From Sclerotinia nivalis (Eukaryota; Ascomycota; Leotiomycetes; Helotiales; Sclerotiniaceae), in the NCBI GenBank assembly GCA_029531795.1, contig JAPEIS010000003.1, positions 372,001-436,000 of the forward strand: a DNA stretch of 64,000 nucleotides. The letters are read 5' to 3'. The notes below the pieces were generated by a model. It ran no database searches, was not told the DNA's origin, and saw only the letters and a list, made by a program, of their open reading frames with translations. This document shows positions 24,633 through 37,030 of this stretch, piece after piece (position 1 is the first letter of the stretch; every line of letters starts with the position of its first letter). Position numbers and translations under genes: made by a program.

Positions 24633-26328
24633 GAGGACGGGGAACGGAACATCATATAGCATTGCGGCGGAGTCTTCAATATAATATTTTCGGATACCAG
24701 GCTCAATATATCATCTTTCTGTGAAGCTCGACGACTTTTATCCATGTTGTTTCCATATTTTACATATATTCTGCAACCAGGCGAAATAGGGCAACTATCA
24801 CCTCATCAATTTCAAGTAATGGACCATATTGATCATGCTAATTTACCACAGTAGCTGGATTGCCCACAGATCAGCGGACTATACTATGCATCATGCCAGG
24901 CACTTTTCAGGTGTATGGAGTTCCTTGCATTCTCATGTCCTATGTCTACAATGAATAATCCCATGTTTAAGAATGCCAAAGTTTGTGTTTGTACGTTAAT
25001 GGAGCATCAGTTTGATATGGTAATGATCTGATTTTGGAACTGACCTTCCCACAACAAAATCTTGTGAGTTGGATATATTGGATGAGAATTACTTATTATA
25101 TCATTTTACTCTGAGTATGAAGAGGCATTGTTCCATCCAATGTGGACGAGAAGTTTACAAAGTTTTCAAGGTAAGTCGAATGATGCATTTGCTTGATTTC
25201 GCAACAACATTTAACGCCCGGGTCGTGATTCGTACCAAGCTAACATGCCGTGAAATAGCAGTTCATTGCAAAGGATACATGGGAGATTTTCGAACGGGTC
25301 CTCTACGACATGTATCCACAGATTCATGAAGACCGTGTCACCTATTATCCACAGCGAAAGTAGGTGATAATGCGTGTCGTTCTCCGCTTTACAGCATCCT
25401 GGCGCTCTGCAGTCAACAAAGCAGATGATATAGCAGATTCTCGATTAAAGGGTTCGTTCTGCAGAAATTAGGTCAGTAATTTTTGTGGCTCTCACGAATC
25501 AAGCACGATCAATTATTGAGCTCTCAAGGCACCTTCGCTAACATTTCCATTTCTCTTCGATCGTGTGGGTCTGTCTTGGCAATATTGCTTGCTTCCGGGA
25601 ACATCTGCAAGATGATATCAGAGTCTTTGATGACCGAAAATCTTTAATAAATCATTGTGGGTCTTCGATAAGCTTAATTGTCTTGGACTTGTCCAAGTTG
25701 TTTCGAGTCAGGGGTGACTCTAAGGCTCCGACACTCATGTACAACCTTCGCGAAAGAAACTCAAAGGCGAAATGTCGGACCTTGAAGATTGATGGAATAC
25801 AGTTTTACTTGACTTCATTACAGAATCATTATTCCCGAGTTATTTCACAAAACCGCTAACATGACTCTGATCCCGATATGTAGTCACATGACCACGTTAG
25901 ATCAGATACTTCATATGGATCGGCATTCAAAACTTCTAAAGGGGAGAGGCACCGCAATGCCACCGAACTACCCGGAGACGGTACATACACTATCCTGCAG
26001 CAGGAACCACAATATCATAACGTTGAAGGAGTGCGGCACCTTTTCGAGGTCTGATATCATACTTCCAGTTTTTACAACCACTTCCATTTGTTCATATATG
26101 AATCTACCCATATTTCTTGGACAACTAAGGTTCCACCTAGGACTAATTTCATCATCGCTATCAACGTTTTTTTGGGGGTTTTTTATGGACCTCTCCATGC
26201 CGACTTGAGGAGGAAATGTGCTCCCCGGACCCCATATAGTCCCCTTCTCCCATCTCATAATGAATTTTTAATCAGAACAACTTGACAATCCCACACAAAA
26301 GCATTTTTTTGGTTTTTTTTTGGCAATT
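24633..26328. other. intergenic, upstream of MFS transporter
   Basis: About 1.7 kb with short frames only (the longest, at 25563-25859 and 25861-26208, resemble nothing and have poor starts). Poly-T runs at about 26167-26185 and 26305-26321 sit directly before the transporter ATG, in its likely leader. No gene or mobile element is recognised. Confidence 0.5.
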
Positions 26329-28232
26329 ATGGGCTTACTAAGTCATACGGGTTTCCTTGGGAACACAGTGCGAGGCAAGGCTCTTGAGACTCTTGTCTGC
26401 GCAACTGCTGCAAGTGGTTTCTTACTCTTTGGATATGATCGTATGTATGTCCTAGTCCATACCAGAGAGTCGAACTAATCTTTGTGTTCAGAGGGTATCA
26501 TGTCCGGAATCATCACAGAAGATAATTTCCTCACATACTTCCCCAAAATGGAGCCACACAACAAATCGGGAGCAATTCAAGCTTTGGTTGTTGCCATCTA
26601 CGAAATAGGTTGTTTATTCGGATCATTCTTTATTATTGGATTTGGTGATAAACTCGGAAGAAGGAGAGCTGTCTTATTGGGAACTGTTATCATGTTGATT
26701 GGTACTGCGATACAAGCTTCGAGTTTCGGGATGGCTCAATTGATAGTTGGAAGAATTGTTACGGGTGTAGGTAACGGAATGAATACTTCATCAATTCCCG
26801 TTTGGCAGAGTGAGATGGCTCCACCTAAGATTCGAGGATTCTTGGTTTTGTTCGAAGGTGCTTTGATCGCTGGAGGCAGTAAGTATTAATCATCCCTGCT
26901 CTTACAAACTTCATCTAATCGATCATAGTTATGTTGTCGTACTGGCTCAACTATGGATTCTTCTTCATCACCCAATATGGTTCCTTTCAATGGCGCTTCC
27001 CGATTGCTTTCCAAGCATTCTTCGGAGCTATCCTCCTTGTCGGTATCCTCGCATTACCGGAATCGCCCAAATGGCTTCTCAAAAAAGATAAAGATGAGCA
27101 AGCCATCGAAATTCTTTGCCGTCTACAAAAATGCGAGAGAGATGACCCACGTATCACGGAAGAAGTAAGAGAACTTAAGAGGGTTACCGCTATTACCAAG
27201 GGACAAAAGCTCACACTTAAGGAATTTTATGGAAATGGTCCTGAGATGAATAGATGGAGAGTTACTATCGCATATACTTCCCAACTTTTCCAGCAGATTG
27301 GAGGTACCAATCTTGTTACATACTATGCAACGTAAGTTCTATTGTTCACATCGCCCTCATTCATTTAATGCATATCCTTATGGCGTTATCACAGAACTGT
27401 CTTCGAAGATTCCCTTGGTTTCTCTCCCTCCCTCGCCCGTCTCCTAACCGCCTGTTACGGAACCCTCTATCTCGCTGCCGCCATTCTCGCACTGTTCATC
27501 GTCGACCGTTTTGGCCGTCGCAAAATGATGATTATTGGTGCTCTAGGAATGGGTTTTTCATCCATGGTCATCGGAGTCTGTCTTTCACAAACAACAGAAG
27601 ATTATAAAGCTCCTGGCTATGTTGCCACCGCCTTTATCTTCATCTTCATTGCCTTCTTCGCATTAGGATGGTTAGGAATAACTTGGCTCTATCCAGCCGA
27701 GGTGACGCCACTTCGAATCAGAGCTGAAGCAAACGGTCTCTCGACTTCGTTCAACTGGATTGGTAATTATATCGTTGTTCAGTTGGCTCCGATTATGATT
27801 TACAGCATCAGTTGGAAGACATACTTCGTATTCATGTGTGTCAACCTTGCATTCGTACCAATTATTTGGTACACCTTCGTTGAGACCAAAGGATACCCAC
27901 TTGAAAAACTCGATGAGATTTTCGAGGAAGCATATGAAAGAGGAGAGAATCCAGTGTGGACCGAAAGAAGAATCAGAAAAAATGCAAAAGCATTACTAAA
28001 TGGTGGAAAGCACGCAGAAGAAGGTATTGCTAGCGGCACAGATATTAGGGATGAGGAAAAACTCAGAAGGGAAAGCAGAAATGAGGACATTTTTGCGGAT
28101 TCAGGACATCTACATCATGTTCATGGCGAACACAGTGGAAAAACAAGTGGAGACGACACGCTTATTGAGCAGAGAGAGAAGATAGAAGAGGAGATTGATA
28201 GAACGGATAGATTTCCTTTTGAGGGGAACTAG
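26329..28232 (+). CDS. MFS sugar transporter
   Basis: Major facilitator superfamily hexose-type proton symporter of the plasma membrane, 579 residues. Exons 26329-26440, 26492-26878, 26929-27331 and 27395-28232; the codon split at each junction rebuilds conserved residues (FGYDQGIMSG, AGGIMLSYW, YYATTVFED). Sugar-porter signatures are present: GDKLGRRR after TM2, the EMAP-like SEMAPPKIRG, PESPKWLL before the central loop, QQIGGTN in TM7, DRFGRR after TM8 and ETKGYPLEKLDEIFEE after TM12. Twelve membrane segments are expected. The cytosolic C-tail is long (about 90 residues), His/Glu/Lys-rich and includes LHHVHGEHSG. Substrate cannot be assigned; the family includes glucose, quinate and lactose-type carriers. 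Confidence 0.93.
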
Positions 28233-29881
28233 TGTCCGGTGCTTTTCGTCGAAAATGGCTGTCAATCGCAGTTCATCAAATTGGGAAAATGTTGGGCGCC
28301 TGGCGCTCATCTGTCTGTATAATATTTGGTGATGAGGGGAAGGTCTGTGTTTCTTTGTTCTTTTTGGTTATGATATCCACGCTACGATGTAATGAGGTTA
28401 TATTTAGATGATAGATGTAAATGATAAAATGAATGGAATAAAATACATTAAAAGGAGAACTATCTAGAAATGACAAGCTTGTGAGATGATGTGACATGTG
28501 GATGGTGAACCGAGTGGTTTGAAGGCAGTAGGCAGTAGGCAGGAATAAGAAATTTTCACGGCTCTTGGCTGGAATATCGGGCAGAAAATAATTCTCTTGG
28601 GAAGGTACAACTTACAAGTAAGGGGCAGTGTGCAGATATTAGGAGATGAAATGCAGATACTTATTCAGCCAAGTTTTAATAGATAGATTTTAGTTGATGA
28701 AAGAATAAGAACATAAAGGGGCTCGGTGAGTGCAGGTGCCACACGCGAGGTCAAGAACTATTAGGTCGTGGAGAATGGAGTTGAAATATAGATATGCTAA
28801 CTTAGCAGTTACAACATTGCTACTCCCGCGCGATATCATCAATATACCGATTGAATTTGGTCCTCCTAATGCCTCACGTGTTTGGGCAGCTATTACATTA
28901 TACTAGAACTTGGCAGGTACTTAAATTGTTCCTCATCCCGGGAAGAATGACTACTTACTCGGGAGACTGGTTCTGATCGTGAACTACCTGGGAAGCTCTA
29001 GTCGATGCGGTATCTGCGGGTCTAAAGTTTGTTGAGTGATCTGGAACAAGGGTTTGATTGTGAAGTTCAGTTCAAATTGTTACGCGGTGTATGGCTCGTA
29101 ATTTAAATAAGGAAAGGATGTTGTATGTATATAGAGAGACTTAGAGTGTGGACTATTAGATCAATAGGGCGAATGCAATGAGGTAAGCTGTATGACAGAG
29201 ATATCTTCTCGTCCGAGGTTGAGAGCAATGAGAGAGAGCTATACTATCGGAGATGAATGCAGGTTTCGCTCAACCATGCTGGAATTTTCACCTACGATCA
29301 TTTTGTTACAAATCCTTTTTGCTTTGCCATTGTGAGGAGCAATGGAATGTTCGGTCCAAAGACTCAAAATATATAGCCTTCCATTGTCACTCTTTTTTGG
29401 TGTTAGCAAAACTCTGAAAGACTAAACTAACGTCCGATTTCTTCTTTGAGAGATCCAGTGTCTGGCTAATTTTGGTGCTGATATGTTGCATCGTGGCTAC
29501 TTGATGTGTCCAATAACCCAGACTGCAGTGCCTACGCTTTGAATGTTTGGAGAATGGTTTTTTGTTTTTTGATTATTTAATGAATCCAATTTTCACAATC
29601 ATTATGCAAAATTGTTTTAATATTTGAGAGTCTCTTATTATTAGATTTGAGTGCGGACTATTTGGGCACACTGAACCAGTTGTAGTCACTTTCGATCATT
29701 TGCTCGCTCCTTCCTTCCTTCTTTCTCTGCACTTTCCTTTACCACTCTTTGATAGGCGAGTATTGCAGCCATGTATTCTCTCTTTTCCTAATCTCCTTTT
29801 CATTCTCAACCTAGTTATTTGATACGTTTGATTTTAACAATTTCCGGATTCCATCACTTTTGAATATTTCCAACTTTCAAC
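28233..29881. other. intergenic, nothing recognised
   Basis: About 1.65 kb between the transporter and the proline-rich gene. A CACGTG occurs at 28875-28880. Pyrimidine-rich sequence at 29700-29740 and 29785-29815 sits just upstream of the next start codon, as expected for a core promoter. No coding frame of note. Confidence 0.5.
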
Positions 29882-31913
29882 ATGGATATAGACGACGACT
29901 CATTATCTTACATTAATCACACTTATTGGTTAGAAGTGATACAGCAAATAGTTGAATCACGATGGGGCAACAGAGTGTCGGTTTTGCAGCGAGACGCAAT
30001 GTTCTCCAGTACTTTTCGATATATCAATACTCCATCGTATGATGATGGTGAGGCAAATGCAAGATTCGGAAAGCCTTACAAAGATTGCTCAGAGGCTGTG
30101 AGATTTAAAGTTATGATAGAAAAGCTATGGAATGACTGTGGTAAGGCACTAAAATTCCTTTTGGAGTACAAGGCTGATACATACAGTCGGTCGGGATCGT
30201 AAACGTCAATTATACCGCGAAGGATGGAAGCAAATGCCATGCGATTCAGCAGATGAAACTACTCCGGGAAGAGATTTCGGCAATACTATCTGTTCTATGC
30301 CGGCTGCATCCGAGGGTTTCTTTTTATACGTCATGGCAACATTGAAGGCTGCCCAAGAATACGCGGTCAATCGCAGTCAAAGACTAGCTCCTAGTCACTC
30401 ACCTGTAACCTCTTCGGATGAAAAGCGATCAGAAGAAGCTCCTGTTCATTCACCACAAGAAGCTCCTGGTCACTCACCTGTAACCTCTTCGGATGAAAGG
30501 CGACCAGAAGAAACTTATTCATACAAGGGCAATGAAAGCCCGAGGAACAAGGAAGAATCAGACATTGATAAACCAATTTCGATTTCCTCAAACGAAAGGG
30601 AGCATTCTAATAAAGAACCCTCTCCTCCGTCACATTCTCCTTTATCATTCTCTCTACCAATGAGGGACAACGAAAGCCCAAGCAACCAGGAAGTATCAGA
30701 TGTTGAAAAACCAATGTCAATTTCCTCAAACGAAACGGAACATTCTAATAGAGAGCCCTCTTCTCCGTCACATTCTCCCCCATTATTCTCTCTACCACCG
30801 CCTTCACTCCCTCCCCCACCACCCGCTTCTGAGCCACCATCTACTCCACAACCCCCTTCTCTATCATTACCTCCACGACCTCCTTCCCCCTTACTCCCTC
30901 CCCCACCATTCGCTTCTAATCCACTCCCTCCCCCACCACCCGCTTCTGAGCCACCATCTACTCCACAACCCCCTTCTCTATCATTACCTCCAAGACCTCC
31001 TTCCCCCTTACTCCCTCCCCCACCATTCGCTTCTAATCCACTGTCTTCTCCACCACAGCATCCGCCATTACCACATGGCATTGATGTAACAGGTCCAGGC
31101 GCTTCCTCAATAAAATCAGCGTTGATAGGCTCTCGACGAGGAACCCTAAAATATTTCCAGGACACCTTTGGAGTCTGGTTGGAAATATTTAGTGCAGAAT
31201 CGGAGGACTACATTTTCTGCAGACGGCTAGATCCCTGGGGTCAATCGAAACATGTGGAGAATCAAATGGCTTTGGATATACTTGGTGTGTGGGTCAAGAA
31301 AGCCATGCATCAATCTCAATGTCAACATCTGAGGGCTTTTATAGAAGAATCCATGGCAGGACATGAGATGACCTTAGAGCAGCTGCACAAAGCCGCATGC
31401 GGAGATTCTCTACTGGTTGACAGAAGCATGTTCAAGGTGGTTCCAAAGGACGCAAAACAATCCAACCCCTTTTCTCAGTTGGCGTCGGTTAATGATTGGG
31501 CCCTCTTCGGGCAGAGGTATCGAATCGAAATCACAAATTTCCACCTTGCTGGGATATTTTTAGGCAGGGGCGGAACTCATACAAAAGAATGCATTCGCAT
31601 ACTAACAGTCTTTTTGGCAATTGAGAGGGTGGATAAGAGAGAGTACATTGTATGCAAGCCACACAAACATCAGATGATTGATCGATATTTGGAACTTCAT
31701 CGGAAAAGGTGTCAAATGGCTTCTGAAATCGTCGGCATATGGGTTGAGAAAGCAAAGTATAACCAACAGTATATGACGGACTTTTTGGTTGAGCTCAAAG
31801 CATCAGAAGGTAATATGACATTAGAGGAAATCCACACAGCTGCAATGCAGTCGACCAAAGCAACCCCCATGAAGGAAACTCAGTCCAATCAGCGCAAATT
31901 TGAGGGAACTTGA
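29882..31913 (+). CDS. unrecognised protein with proline-rich centre and duplicated KH-like module
   Basis: I do not recognise this protein. Exons 29882-30140 and 30187-31913 give 661 residues; the 46-nt intron (GTAAGG, CTGAT branch, TACAG) joins two frames that otherwise stop or lack context. Residues 1-160 are a globular N-terminal part. Residues 160-380 are disordered and Ser/Pro-rich, with two SHSPVTSSDE copies, two NESP..EE/QEVSD blocks and a perfect 39-residue proline-rich duplication. The C-terminal third contains two related modules: at about 394-490 (ALIGSRRGTLKYFQDTFGVW, then ILGVWVKKA, then MTLEQLHKAA) and about 540-641 (FLGRGGTHTKECIRILTVF, then IVGIWVEKA, then MTLEEIHTAA). The start of each resembles the GxxG loop of a KH RNA-binding domain. 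RNA binding is inference. Confidence 0.7.
30807..31040 (+). repeat. tandem duplication, 2 x 117 bp, proline-rich coding
   Basis: Two adjacent 117-bp copies (30807-30923 and 30924-31040), nearly identical at the base level (a C/A difference in the CGA/AGA Arg codon is visible). Each encodes 39 residues of the LPPPPPASEPPSTPQ type. The near identity implies a recent in-frame duplication. Confidence 0.9.
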
Positions 31914-32341
31914 TTAATATTGGAAGTCCTAGATCTACCAGATGTCCAAGGTCAAGGTTCATGTTACTATACACTCGAGATTGGGATGAGAAAAAATATG
32001 GAAGTTTGAAACAGAAGAAGAAGTTCACCATCGACACATCTATAAGTGTGACAAGGAGATGGCAAGGAGTAACGAAGTTTACACATGAAACATATTTTAA
32101 TGTTAGAATAAAATTGAACAACTGTGACAAGTACCTTCTAAAGATGTCCATGTAATTATCTGGACGTAGGATATGCAATAGTCCGCGCTAGCAGTGTGTT
32201 ACAGAATGTATCGTTCTGAAAACAAGTTCCCCTTTCCCAAACACCACGCTAGAACGCTTCAAGAAATCCCCAACCCTGAATCCAGATACGAAACAAACCA
32301 CAGCCTCAGCGCCTGCAAAGCAAAAAACATAGGTGCGTGCA
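31914..32341. other. short intergenic, convergent 3' ends
   Basis: About 430 bases between the convergent proline-rich/KH-like gene and the Zn2Cys6 gene. Only short frames occur, and nothing beyond the two 3' ends can be supported. Confidence 0.5.
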
Positions 32342-34178
32342 TCAAAAACCAAGGAAAGTAACACGTGGAGCATCTCCCTCCTTAGAACACATCTCGCGAA
32401 TCAAAGACATATGGACCCTCGTTCCACTCAAATGCTGAATCTTCAACACCCTTTCCAAAACAATTTTGAACTTCCCAAATGAGAATTTCTCCAATATCCA
32501 TTCCCGATGTATAGTATCCGAAGTTTCGATCCCTGCCATGAATAATGGCCAATGAAGTCTCTCGTAATGTTCTTCATCTCCCTTTGCGAAAATTCTTTGG
32601 ACAATGTTCAAGAGTGATTTGAGGGCCCGTTTGACTACTTTTGGTCTTGTGTTGTGGTTTTCGTCTTGAATTGTATAGCGGAAGTGGTAGATGCGTATGG
32701 CGTAATAGTAACTGAGGATCCAATCGGCGTTGACGAGGAATCTTGGATGGGTTTCTAAGTCTATTGCTGCGAGTTGGAATATGTTTTTGTATGTTTGCTC
32801 GAGTTCACGGAATTGTTGTTCTATTGCTTCGGATGGAGGATTTTGGTCGAGATCGTTGACTAGCTGACACATTATTGCTGACTTCCATAATAAATCCAGT
32901 ACTTCGAGGTTTTGATCATCATCGGCAGCCTGTTCGGGCGGATACTCCTGGTCCCAGTTTAGAGCAAGAACAGAGCGTCCCATGTCGACTATTTTAGATA
33001 CATTCTTAGTGTCGGTGCAAAGATATCTAGCGAGATCCCCTCCACGGTAGCAGAAGCAAAAACCAACATCGGCGTAGAACATCCAAATCGTAACCCTGGC
33101 GAGCAGTGATTGGTCACGGAGGTGAAAAGATAATGGAGGATTTGGATTTTGCCTGTTGATTGGGTTTATATTTAAAAGATTTGTAATATGCTCTTGAATA
33201 TAATCGCATACAACTCTGCTCAGGAGCATCATCGTACCGATTCCGGCATGTAGTTGACTTGATCCAAGCATATATAGAAACCAGAAAGCCACCATGATAC
33301 TTAAATGATGCGGCGATTCTTCTTCGGAGATAGCTGTCAGTAAACGACCAATTCCAGCTCTAAAATGCTTCTGGGCGAGGTCGTGAAGTTCATTATTATC
33401 TTTATCTTTGAAGAATAAATCACGAAAGGATATTGCGAGTAATAAATGCATGATTAGAGGATCTTGCGCACCGAGACAAAGATATATCTGTTGAGTTGAC
33501 CATGTTGGATTTTTCGTGGTGAATTTTAATGACAGTGTCTTTTCGTAGTGTTCTACGGCCCGTTTCTCTGATGGTGAGAGCTTCAATGGATTCGAATTAC
33601 GTAGACTTGGGAAATGAAGTGTGACGCAATCCTTTGCATAATAATTATCCTGGAACACAACATTATCTCGCCCCACAAGGTCAAGAGCTCTCAAGGGCTG
33701 GAAGGGTGAATGATGGCTAATGGTGTCAGTACGCTCGTTGCCTGAAGCTACATCGTCGAATGTCTCGAGATTAAAGCAACCTTCGGGTAAAATGAATCCA
33801 TGTTCCATAGTGGGTGACCAGTCATGCATGCTCCACATGTCGGGAAATCCTTCATCGCCAACAGCATGGAGGAGTTCGTCGGGATCAACTGGAGTTGAGA
33901 GTGGTAGCGATCCAAAGGTGTTTGGAACAATCTGAACAGGAGCTACTCGCTCGCTCGCTTCTCTATGCTGTCTCTCCCTTTCTCTTCTAGAGATAAATGG
34001 CTGATAGGAACAATCTAATCCTAAACGATGGCACCTTTCACATATCGGATGTTTTTCATCGCATCTCACTCTAGCACGTCTACAAGTCATACATCCTATA
34101 GCTGATTAGATGATGGCTTCCAACAATAGAAGGAAACCCACCTGATCTAGACCTGAGGCCCCTCTTAGCTTGTGTCAT
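32342..34178 (-). CDS. Zn2Cys6 fungal transcription factor
   Basis: Binuclear zinc-cluster transcription factor of 596 residues. Exon 1 is 34178-34142 and exon 2 is 34095-32342. The 46-nt intron falls inside the DNA-binding domain, a frequent position in this family, and splicing restores RSRSGCMTCRRARVRCDE. Zinc ligands are Cys14, 17, 24, 31, 34 and 41 (spacing CX2CX6CX6CX2CX6C). A basic linker (RRERERQHREASER) follows. The rest resembles the fungal-specific Fungal_trans_2-type domain, with helical segments such as HYEKTLSLKF and the WPLFMAGIET motif near the C-terminus, which is typical of that domain. Its gene is divergent from an M20 amidohydrolase, a possible but unproven target. Confidence 0.9.
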
Positions 34179-34755
34179 GGTAAAATTTGTGTCTCGAGCT
34201 GGTCCAAAATTCTAGGTGGGGTCCAAGTCTATCCCAAGTTGCCAAATGATTCTTGGAGGTTTTCCTTGAACATCATTGCAACTGTGGGGACATTTATGCA
34301 TAGATTTAGGACCTTTTTGAGACAAAATCAGGGCCATGATCGTTGAGGGCTGAGTTGAGCTGATGAAGTGAGGTTCAGACGATGGCTGAATTGATTGGCT
34401 ATTATAGGTATCACAAGTCAAAAGTGGATCAAACACGGCTGATCGTCTCGACGAACCAATCAAAATGGGAGCTCGTCAATCTTGATTTTACCCCGCGATA
34501 TCAATCTTTTTGAATAGAAGAGACCATGACAGTTTAGTATCTGATCGCCTACTCGTCCATTGACATTGAATTGCTGGAGTTATCAAAATTTGAACCTGTT
34601 GCCTATAGATACCACCTTCATTCTCGCGATCTCTTTTCCGACTGATTTCATTCCTTCATTAGTAAGCGACCCTTTGCTCCTCCCTTTTCTCTCATTCACA
34701 CATCACAACCAAGAATCAAGCAGTCTACCAGGACGCAAAAGAACCACCACCGAAA
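34179..34755. promoter_or_regulatory. shared divergent promoter, Zn2Cys6 factor and M20 hydrolase
   Basis: A 577-base spacer between divergent start codons. No CGG(Nx)CCG palindrome typical of zinc-cluster binding was obvious to me. CT-rich sequence at 34600-34700 lies on the hydrolase side. Confidence 0.45.
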
Positions 34756-36392
34756 ATGGAGGACACAGTTTCTAGAATTATCCAAAAAGCCATAGATGGC
34801 TACGAAGATGATTTGAAAGCAATCAATCAAAAGGTAACCCTCTCTTCCATACACACCCTTGTACTCAATCTTCTGGACTGCAGTCCGCTCTGAGATCTTC
34901 AAGCTTTGAATGATTGAATCTTTGAACGGATACTTTTATCGAAATGATCGAACTGTTTTTGAAGATTCAATAGTCAAAGTGATTTCAATATTCAAAAGTC
35001 CCTTATTGCTGGACTGCATTCCGGACTATTGCACAGACTCATATACTTATCCGTATCTCACAAATTTTAGATCCACGAAAATCCGGAGCTTGGATTCAAT
35101 GAAATAAAAGCACATGAAAACATCACGTCTATGCTCAAGGAGCTAGGCTACTCTGTCACGACTGGCGCTTATGGTGTTCCGACTGCTTTCTCGGCAGAGT
35201 ATGGTAGCGGAGGTCGCCTTGTGGTATACAATGCGGAGTATGATGCTCTACCCGACATTGGACACGCATGCGGTCATAATCTAATTGCTACCGCCTCAAT
35301 TGCATCGTTCTTGGGCCTTGCATCAGCATTGAAGAAACAAAATGTTCCAGGTCGAGTCAGACTTTTGGGAACACCAGCTGAAGAAGGAGGTGGAGGAAAA
35401 TTGAAGCTCATTGATGCAGGAGCTTACAAAGATGTTGATGCTTGCATGATGGTTCATCCTTGTATTAGAGAACCAAGTCATGGCCGTGTCGGTTCCGCAT
35501 ATAGCACCACGTTGGCAAATCACAAGTTTAAGATCCATTATACGGGAAAGCCTTCACATGCTGCTATGGCACCTTGGGAGGGTATCAATGCGCTTGATGC
35601 TGTTGTTCTTGCTTATAATGCTATCAGTGTCTTGAGACAGCAGATCAAACCTTATGAAAGAATCAATGTAAGTACGTCGATACATTTTGAGCCACATAAA
35701 AACTAATCTCCCGAAAAGGGAGTGATTGAATCTGGTGGTACAAGGCCAAATATCATCACGGCTAGTGCAGGATTAGTCTATTACATCCGAAGTGCTACTC
35801 TCAAAGAAGCCGATGAACTCAAAGCCAGAGCTGTCAAATGTTTTGAAGGAGCTGCTATCGCAACAGGCTGTACAGTTGAGTTTGAAGAGTGTGTCTGCAC
35901 CACTTACTTTCCACTTCTAAGTATATACTAACCTTACCCAGAATAAATACATACGCCGACACACGACCCAACAAAACAATCTGCAGTCAATACGCAGAAG
36001 CCATGTCTAATCTTCAATACCCTGTTACATGTGACTTCAAACACATTGACAACGCACCTGGCTCAACTGATATGGGTAAGCTCCAGATACCCAATACTTC
36101 CACTCCACCTCTAACAATTCACCTAGGCAACGTAACCTACGAGTGTCCCGGGTTCCACGGCTGGTACGGAATCTCCGATACAGCTTTTAACCACACCCCT
36201 GAATTCACACAAGCAGCCGCCACCAAAGAAGCTCATGATATTACTATTGTGACGGCTAAAGCTATGGCGATCGTCGGTTGGAATGTACTTACTAATGATG
36301 GGGTTGCGAAGGCTGTGAGGGCGGATTTTGAAGAGGATAAGATTTTGAGAGAAAAACCTAAGGGTGTTGTATCTGTAGGCGGTGCTTGTTGA
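34756..36392 (+). CDS. M20 family metallo-amidohydrolase (PM20D2/AbgB-like)
   Basis: Zinc-dependent peptidase/amidohydrolase of 414 residues, cytosolic. Exons 34756-34833, 35071-35667, 35719-35888, 35942-36075 and 36127-36392. All junctions restore family sequence: INQK/IHENPELGF, YERIN/GVIESGG, VEFEE/INTYADTRPN, STDMG/NVTYECPG. Metal-site motifs are DALPDIGHACGHN (about 85-97) and PAEEGGGG (about 127), plus the VHP and GKPSHAA motifs of the lid/dimerisation domain. Relatives cleave dipeptides or N-acyl amino acids; substrate is unknown. Intron 1 is long for this genome (237 nt). Intron 3 uses a weak GTGTGT donor but has a perfect TACTAAC branch site. Placed opposite a Zn2Cys6 regulator. Confidence 0.9.
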
Positions 36393-37030
36393 GGGGGGAG
36401 TGGTTGGTTTGATGTGGTGGAGTGATGAGGATGGTTTTGATATTGATTTATTCTAGAATTGCAAAGTCGATGCTCAAGAAATATAAATAGGTAGATATAT
36501 ACTGATCGAATAACACATGAAAACATGCAGACCTCAGATGCTGTGTACTCGGTTAATAGAAGTGTTCACCCGCCAACTCAATGCACCGGACAATTGAATG
36601 CCTAAGCCTAATTAAGCGATACATCAGCAGAATTTCATTGTTGGGGTTATAGACTATTGAGCTTCGGGTGTATTGAAACGGTAATCTAATTGGGTTAGAC
36701 ATTCGATTGGCTAATGCGTCAGTTGAGCCCTTACATATGTAATCTTACATAAACCATCATCGATAAGGAATGCCCAGCACAGCCGAGCCGAGTCTAGATA
36801 AGAAATCCCATCACGGAGCATTATCGGACCTCATATCAACAATCTAATCTATTAATCTATTTACCAAATAATAATTCAACAATTTTTTGTACATATTAAA
36901 TTTCGAAAATATATCTCTCGTTCTCATCTCTCATCTCTCATTCTAACCTCTCCTCTCATTTCTCCAACTAGACATTCTACACACTCATCCCATCCACCAC
37001 CTTTCCTCACCCATCAAAACCCAACCCACA
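36393..37030. other. intergenic with CT-rich promoter tract
   Basis: Holds the 3' end of the M20 gene and the promoter of the amidotransferase gene. A strongly CT-rich tract with repeated CTCATCT/CTCATT units (36913-36964) lies 70-120 bases before the next ATG, a common fungal core-promoter feature. No coding sequence. Confidence 0.55.

Noticed and set aside
30515..31165. 216-codon glycine-rich minus-strand ORF
   Set aside because: Direct complement of the proline-rich repeats in the sense gene.
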